DNA of 64,000 nt from Aralia elata (Eukaryota > Streptophyta > Magnoliopsida > Apiales > Araliaceae): NCBI GenBank assembly GCA_034770075.1, contig CM068385.1:1124223-1188222 (forward strand). The letters are read 5' to 3'. The notes below the pieces were generated by a model. It worked only from the letters and a program-made list of their open reading frames with translations, ran no database searches and was not told where the DNA came from. Shown in pieces: positions 59,409 to 64,000 of the stretch. The translations under genes and the position numbers were made by a program. The first letter of the stretch is position 1. Every line of letters begins with the position of its first letter.

Positions 59409-62400
59409 ATGGACGGTGGCTCAGTGTCGTCGGAAAACCAGATGAATGGAGGAACTAGTTCAGATTCGGCGGCGGCGGCGGCAGCATCATACACATATTG
59501 GGTTCGGGAAGTGAAGAAAGAGGATGCAGCACCTCTCCCGGTTCCTCGTAAACTCACTCCCCTTGACCTTTCTACCCAATCTTCCTCTTCTCACCTAGGT
59601 TCTGCCTGGAATCAGGTAAACCCAATAATCTGTTTTGGATGATTATTTATTATTATGCCCATTCTATTGCATTATCTCATAAAGTTTGTAACTTTATTGT
59701 ATCCTTCTGGGTTTCTTGTTATAATTATTTACCAAGAACATGTTGTCTTCTAATTAAATCTTGTAAAATGATTTTTGAGTTTGTTTAATTTTTATTCTAA
59801 TTACATTTTGTAAAATGATTTCTGAGTTTGTTCAATTTTTATTTATAATGTCACGAGTTTGTTTAATTTTATTTGCAATGTCATGTTCTTACTCCAATTT
59901 CTTTTGTTGTAAATTTTATAACTTTTTGCTAACATTGCTTCGTCTAATGGAGCAGAATTTAGTTAGTTTATGTTGTTTGACTACCCCTATAGTTTATGTT
60001 GTTTGACTACCCCTATATGAATGTAAACTTGTATTAGATCGTCAAAATGAGCATGTTTCAACTATTTACTTAAAGTTCGATAAAGTGACTTCCTCATAAC
60101 CTTGATTGCTTGTGTTCTAGTCCTATGATTTTCAGATATGGAATAGTTTGTTTTATTGGAGTGTATCATGAATTTTCTCATCTTAACTGTTGTAACGGAT
60201 AAACTTGAACATGTAGTGCAGAGCTGGCTAGTTTAGTAACACATGCTGGGCATGAAACAAGCTGACAGTGTTCTAAAAGTCGCTAGTCGGTCCCAGGTCG
60301 GTTGGCTACCGACTAGCGACTAGGGGAGTAGTCGGGGATTAATCGGAGATTAATCGGATAGGGGCTTAAATGAAAGAAAATGAAAGTATAGGGGCTGAAA
60401 TGAAATAAAATGAAACTACAGGGGCTGATATATAACATTTTAGGGGCTATTTTGAAATTTAAGAAAACTTGTAGGACTAAACTAAAACTTTATAAAGACT
60501 ATGGGGTACCTAACTGTAATTATCCATAAAATATAGATCTGATGAAACAGATCGCACATCGCACAGAACAGATCGCACAGATCCGAAGAAGAAGAAGAAG
60601 AAGAGATCGCGAAGAAGAAGAGATCGCGAAGAAGAAGTCGATCGGTGCAGAAGAAGAAGAAGTCGATCGACGCGATCTGAACTGGAGAAGACGACGCCGA
60701 CTCCGATCGACTAGGCCGACTAGCGCCGACTAGGCATACTAGTCGCCGACTAAGTCGGCCAACGACTAATCAAGCCGACTAGACCCAACTCGCCTCGGAA
60801 GGCTGCCGACCCCGACTTAGTCGGCCGACTAGTCAGCCTAGTCGCCGACTTTTAGAACACTGCAAGCTGACACCAAAAACATGCTAAAAATAAGTTTATT
60901 TCATCCTAGATATGTTAAGGGATATTGGCCTGTCACATTTTTTGGCATTGGGAGTGTGGAGAAAGAGAGAAGGGAAGATGTTATCTATTATATATCTTAC
61001 AATGTACAATAGAGAGCCTTTATATAGGCTTGTAGAACTGCAGTACATTTGAAAAGTAAATTAATAATTCCTTAATCATGCAATCCTTCTCTAATTATGC
61101 AATCCCCCAAATAATATCCTAAACTCCTCTAGAGTATCCACTAACACTCCCCCTCAAGCTGAAAGTTTTATATTGTGACTTACAGCTTGTTACAAAACTA
61201 ATCCTAAAACTAAAAAGTTTCAAACTTAACTTAAGAGGAAAATATTTTATCTCCAACACTTCCTTTCAAATTGAGGTCCTCTTCAATTTGCACGATTAAA
61301 ATAAAAAGAAAGAAAAAGAAAAAAATGACGTACATGTCCAAAGTTGATTCTCACCCTCAATACATAACTTCATATCCACTTTCTAAGAATATTATGTGGC
61401 AATAATGGAGAACAATTGTCTTCAACAAAAATGATGAAAGACTCCTTGCCTTCCTTAATAACGGAGGACTCTTAAGCCTCCTAACAAATCGAAGGACACA
61501 CGCCTTCCTCAAACTGCTACTCCATGAAAATCCCTGCTTTCCAATCAACAACCCATTTACATATTTTAACCCAAGAAATTGACTTCTCTGGACATATCAC
61601 TTTTATTAAAATTAGAGAAAAAAGGTAAAATAAACTACAACTCCAATAAAAGAATCAGAACCGAACTCTAACCACCTAATTTTTTTTTAAGATGAGGTTA
61701 ATCAATAAAAACAAACGATACACACCGCCGGCTATGTGTTGCCGGCGGCGGAAGCCAAGATCAACCTAGCTTAGATACCATGTGGAGAAAGAGAGAAGGG
61801 AAGATGTTTTCTATTATATATCTTTCAATGTACAATAGAGAGCCTTTATATAGGCTTAAAACTGCAGTACATTTAAAAAGTAAATCAATCATCCCTTAAT
61901 CATGCATCTTCCTCTAATCATGCAATACCCCAAATCATGGCATTAGAATAATATCCTTAACTCCTCTTGAAAGATACTAACGGGGAGCTTTGCTATATTT
62001 GATACTTCTCATATCCTAAACTTAACACTAGTTTTTTGGTCTGCTAGATTCTTGAAAAATGTAGGTTCTTATCTTTGATCCAATTCTTATATTTCTTATG
62101 TTACTGAATGCTGCCGAGTTTTTTCAGATACACGATGGTAATTTTTAATTAGCTGATAGTTGAGCAAATTGTATTCGACATAATAGAAACCATTGTGAAT
62201 TCGTCTCATTCGCTTTGGTTCATATTTATTTATTGAGATACTTTCTTAGTAGCTCGAAGTATTTTGTTAATACCTGAAATTCATGACCTGTTTCATCATT
62301 GTTGTTATTTCAGGAGTAATCTTCTTTGGCCTGAGGTTAAGGTGCACCTTATAATTATAGCATAGACTTTCCGTATGTATGTTTATTTGAGCTTCGACAT

Positions 62401-63837
62401 CCTATTTGTCCAATAAAACGCAAGGAACAGTTTCAGTCAAGTCATTTATCAACTATCACAATCATTGTCTTGAGTAATATGTACTTGTGAATTCCCTTTC
62501 TCCCATTCAGAATAACAAAAATAATCATTATGCATGTTTTGTTGAATATGTTTGTAATGTGTTATGACTTATGAGTGTATGTGATGTGTTACAAATGTCT
62601 CTTAAGTCATTAATTATATTTTGACTATCTTGTTCTTCTTTGTCATAGGCTGGAACTTGGGAGGAGAAGAACCTCAATAAATGGGCAAGTGATAAGATTA
62701 AGGTTTGCACCTTTCCACACAGGCAATATTTGATAACTTAATTCATGAACTAAGCTTTTTGTCTGCACTTTTGGTTGATGATTGGTGGTTTCATGGGATC
62801 CAATTATTTTTAAAATGCTTGCACAGCCTGAGCAATTGAGAGCATATTGCTCAATGTATCCCCTAAATTAAATTATATTGTGGAATTCATGTAGGTTGTT
62901 CTGCTTATGATTACAGGCCAAAACACTTGTGTATTTTGACTGACTTTCCCAAAGAAAAGAAGTATTAAGTATCTTACTGTCTTACATGTTACGTCTGGTT
63001 TCTTATTTTTACTTTTTAATTGCAGGAGTTGCTCATCTCTGTGGCCACCTTGGAGTTTTCGGATGGGAGAGCAGAGATAGCAGAAGTATCAAAATGTGTC
63101 GGCGATGTGAGTGTTTGTAAATATTAGTTTGATGTGCTAGATGATTCTTCTTCCCGCTCTGTAAGCTTCTCCTAATTTGTCGCTATGTGTATAGTGCGTG
63201 AAAGGCATCTTGATCTCATCTGAATATCTTCAATATGTGATCCTGTTTATTATTTTGTTTGCTGAAACCTGTTGGTGAGCAGTGTGCACACTTAAATATA
63301 TAGGTGGCAAAATTTTGAAAAGTAGGCGGTATAGGCTATAGCATAATGCAGAGCATATATCTATATATTTAATTGATGATCTTTATCCTTAAAAGTTCTA
63401 TTAAATTAGACACCAAGCAGTTTCAGATATGGCACTAGATTGGTGTTGGTCAGTGTATTGCATCATGTTTTATTTCATTTTCCTATTATTCTTTATCAAA
63501 CAAATAGAAACTTCTACATAGTTTCCTATAGTTAACATATCAACTTTATTTTTAAAATTTGAGACTAACGAAAAGGAAACTATTGGCAGGGCTATAGAAT
63601 TTATTTTGTTGCTGGTCAAGTGAAGATGGGTTCTGACCATTTTACAAATTGAGATTTTATGATTACCTTAAGAGGTCTGGGCTAACTAACGCTCAATGGG
63701 AAGGAGTCTTGATTGGTCAAGATTTAGTTTTAAAGTCCAAATAAAGTAAATACAATCGAATGAGTAAAACTAAATGAGAGAAAAAAGAAGAGAAGAGGTC
63801 TCCAATATCTGCTTAAGTACCTAATTTTTTGAAGCTC

Positions 63838-63873
<36 letters not shown>

Positions 63874-63975
63874 TGTTATTGATAGTATTTGAATTTCGTT
63901 TGCAGGCATTTTTGGTTACTGTACGAAACAAGAAACGTGTTGGTTACACTTATGAGTTAACATTAAGAGTGAAAG
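59409..63975 (+). CDS. AHA1-type activator of HSP90 ATPase, plant form (5' part, continues past the window)
   Basis: Exons are 59,409-59,615, 62,649-62,702, 63,026-63,106 and 63,906-63,975, the last ending at a GTATGC donor. The first three joins are phase 0 and the exon-4 donor is phase 1. The protein starts MDGGSVSSENQMNGG, has Ala- and Ser-rich low complexity and YTYWVREVKKEDAAPLPVPR. It then enters the AHSA1 N-terminal domain: AGTWEEKNLNKWASDKIK, ELLISVATLEFSDGRAEIAE, VSKCVGD, AFLVTVRNKKRVGYTYELTL. In this family W-E-E-(R/K)-N…NKW marks the segment that contacts the HSP90 middle domain to stimulate ATP hydrolysis in the cytosol. The plant-specific N-terminal extension is as in the Arabidopsis homologue as I remember it. 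Intron 1 (3.0 kb) hosts two transposons. The C-terminal domain lies outside the window. Confidence 0.9.
60266..60862. mobile_element. hAT-type non-autonomous element in intron 1 of the AHA1-type gene
   Basis: The terminal inverted repeats begin CAGTGTTCTAAAAGTCG. A perfect 8-bp target duplication CAAGCTGA (60,258-60,265 and 60,863-60,870) fits hAT. Subterminal regions are dense in CGACTAG / CTAGTCGG words on both sides, and a GAAGAAGAAG run lies at 60,585-60,660. It is 597 bp long with no transposase. Confidence 0.9.
60955..61982 (-). mobile_element. TRIM retrotransposon in intron 1 of the AHA1-type gene
   Basis: LTRs at 60,955-61,146 and 61,781-61,982 (192 and 202 bp) begin TGTGGAGAAAGAGAG. 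On the minus strand the purine tract GCTTGAGGGGGAG abuts the 3' LTR, and TGGTATCTAAGC (61,769-61,780) is a primer-binding site of the initiator-Met type. Perfect GGGAG duplications flank it (60,950-60,954 and 61,983-61,987). The internal region has no coding capacity. Confidence 0.9.
63841..63870. repeat. (AT)n microsatellite in intron 3 of the AHA1-type gene
   Basis: A pure AT dinucleotide run 35 bp upstream of exon 4, just before the acceptor region. Confidence 0.9.
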
Positions 63976-64000
63976 GTATGCTGTTATAAAAGTTACAACT

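Overview
The window is nuclear DNA of a flowering plant, most likely a eudicot. It is AT-rich and full of (AT)n microsatellites. The genes are split by GT-AG introns, and Ty3/gypsy retrotransposons, TRIMs, MULE-like elements and MITEs are nested in and around them. The species cannot be named from the sequence.

Left third (1-24,240): a tandem cluster built on a small gene that descends from Cu/Zn superoxide dismutase. Position 1 lies in the 3' UTR of one copy whose coding part is outside the window. Two intact six-exon copies follow (9508-11412 and 18007-20005, 131 aa each). They keep the intron phases and fold motifs of Cu/Zn SOD but have lost nearly all metal ligands and both cysteines of the conserved disulfide. 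Spacers are made of a ~735-bp unit present 3, 2 and 1 times, a ~605-bp MITE, repeated promoter-like blocks and captured-gene transposons.

Middle (24,259-34,086): the most interesting locus. Two amaranthin-type agglutinin (lectin) exons, about 85% identical, can be joined in frame to each other and to six exons of the same dead-SOD module. This predicts a 514-aa lectin-lectin-SOD-like protein. The exon boundaries and phases of the SOD part match those of the stand-alone copies. Its last intron has been expanded to 5.4 kb by a ~4.7-kb solo-LTR-like insertion carrying a TRIM with three LTRs.

Right-centre (34,900-57,991): nested transposon territory. It holds a broken FAR1-related gene cut by an LTR retroelement, chromovirus and Athila-type Ty3/gypsy remnants, a complete but pol-less LTR element (44,157-51,328) inserted inside another element's gag zinc knuckles, a solo LTR in an Athila polyprotein, and a second MULE-like element.

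Right end (59,409-63,975 and beyond): the 5' part of an ordinary single-copy gene, a plant AHA1-type activator of HSP90 ATPase. Its first intron contains a hAT-type element and a TRIM, each with perfect target duplications.

The exon joins, reading phases and repeat ends were worked out by hand. Family names come from motif recognition without any database search.
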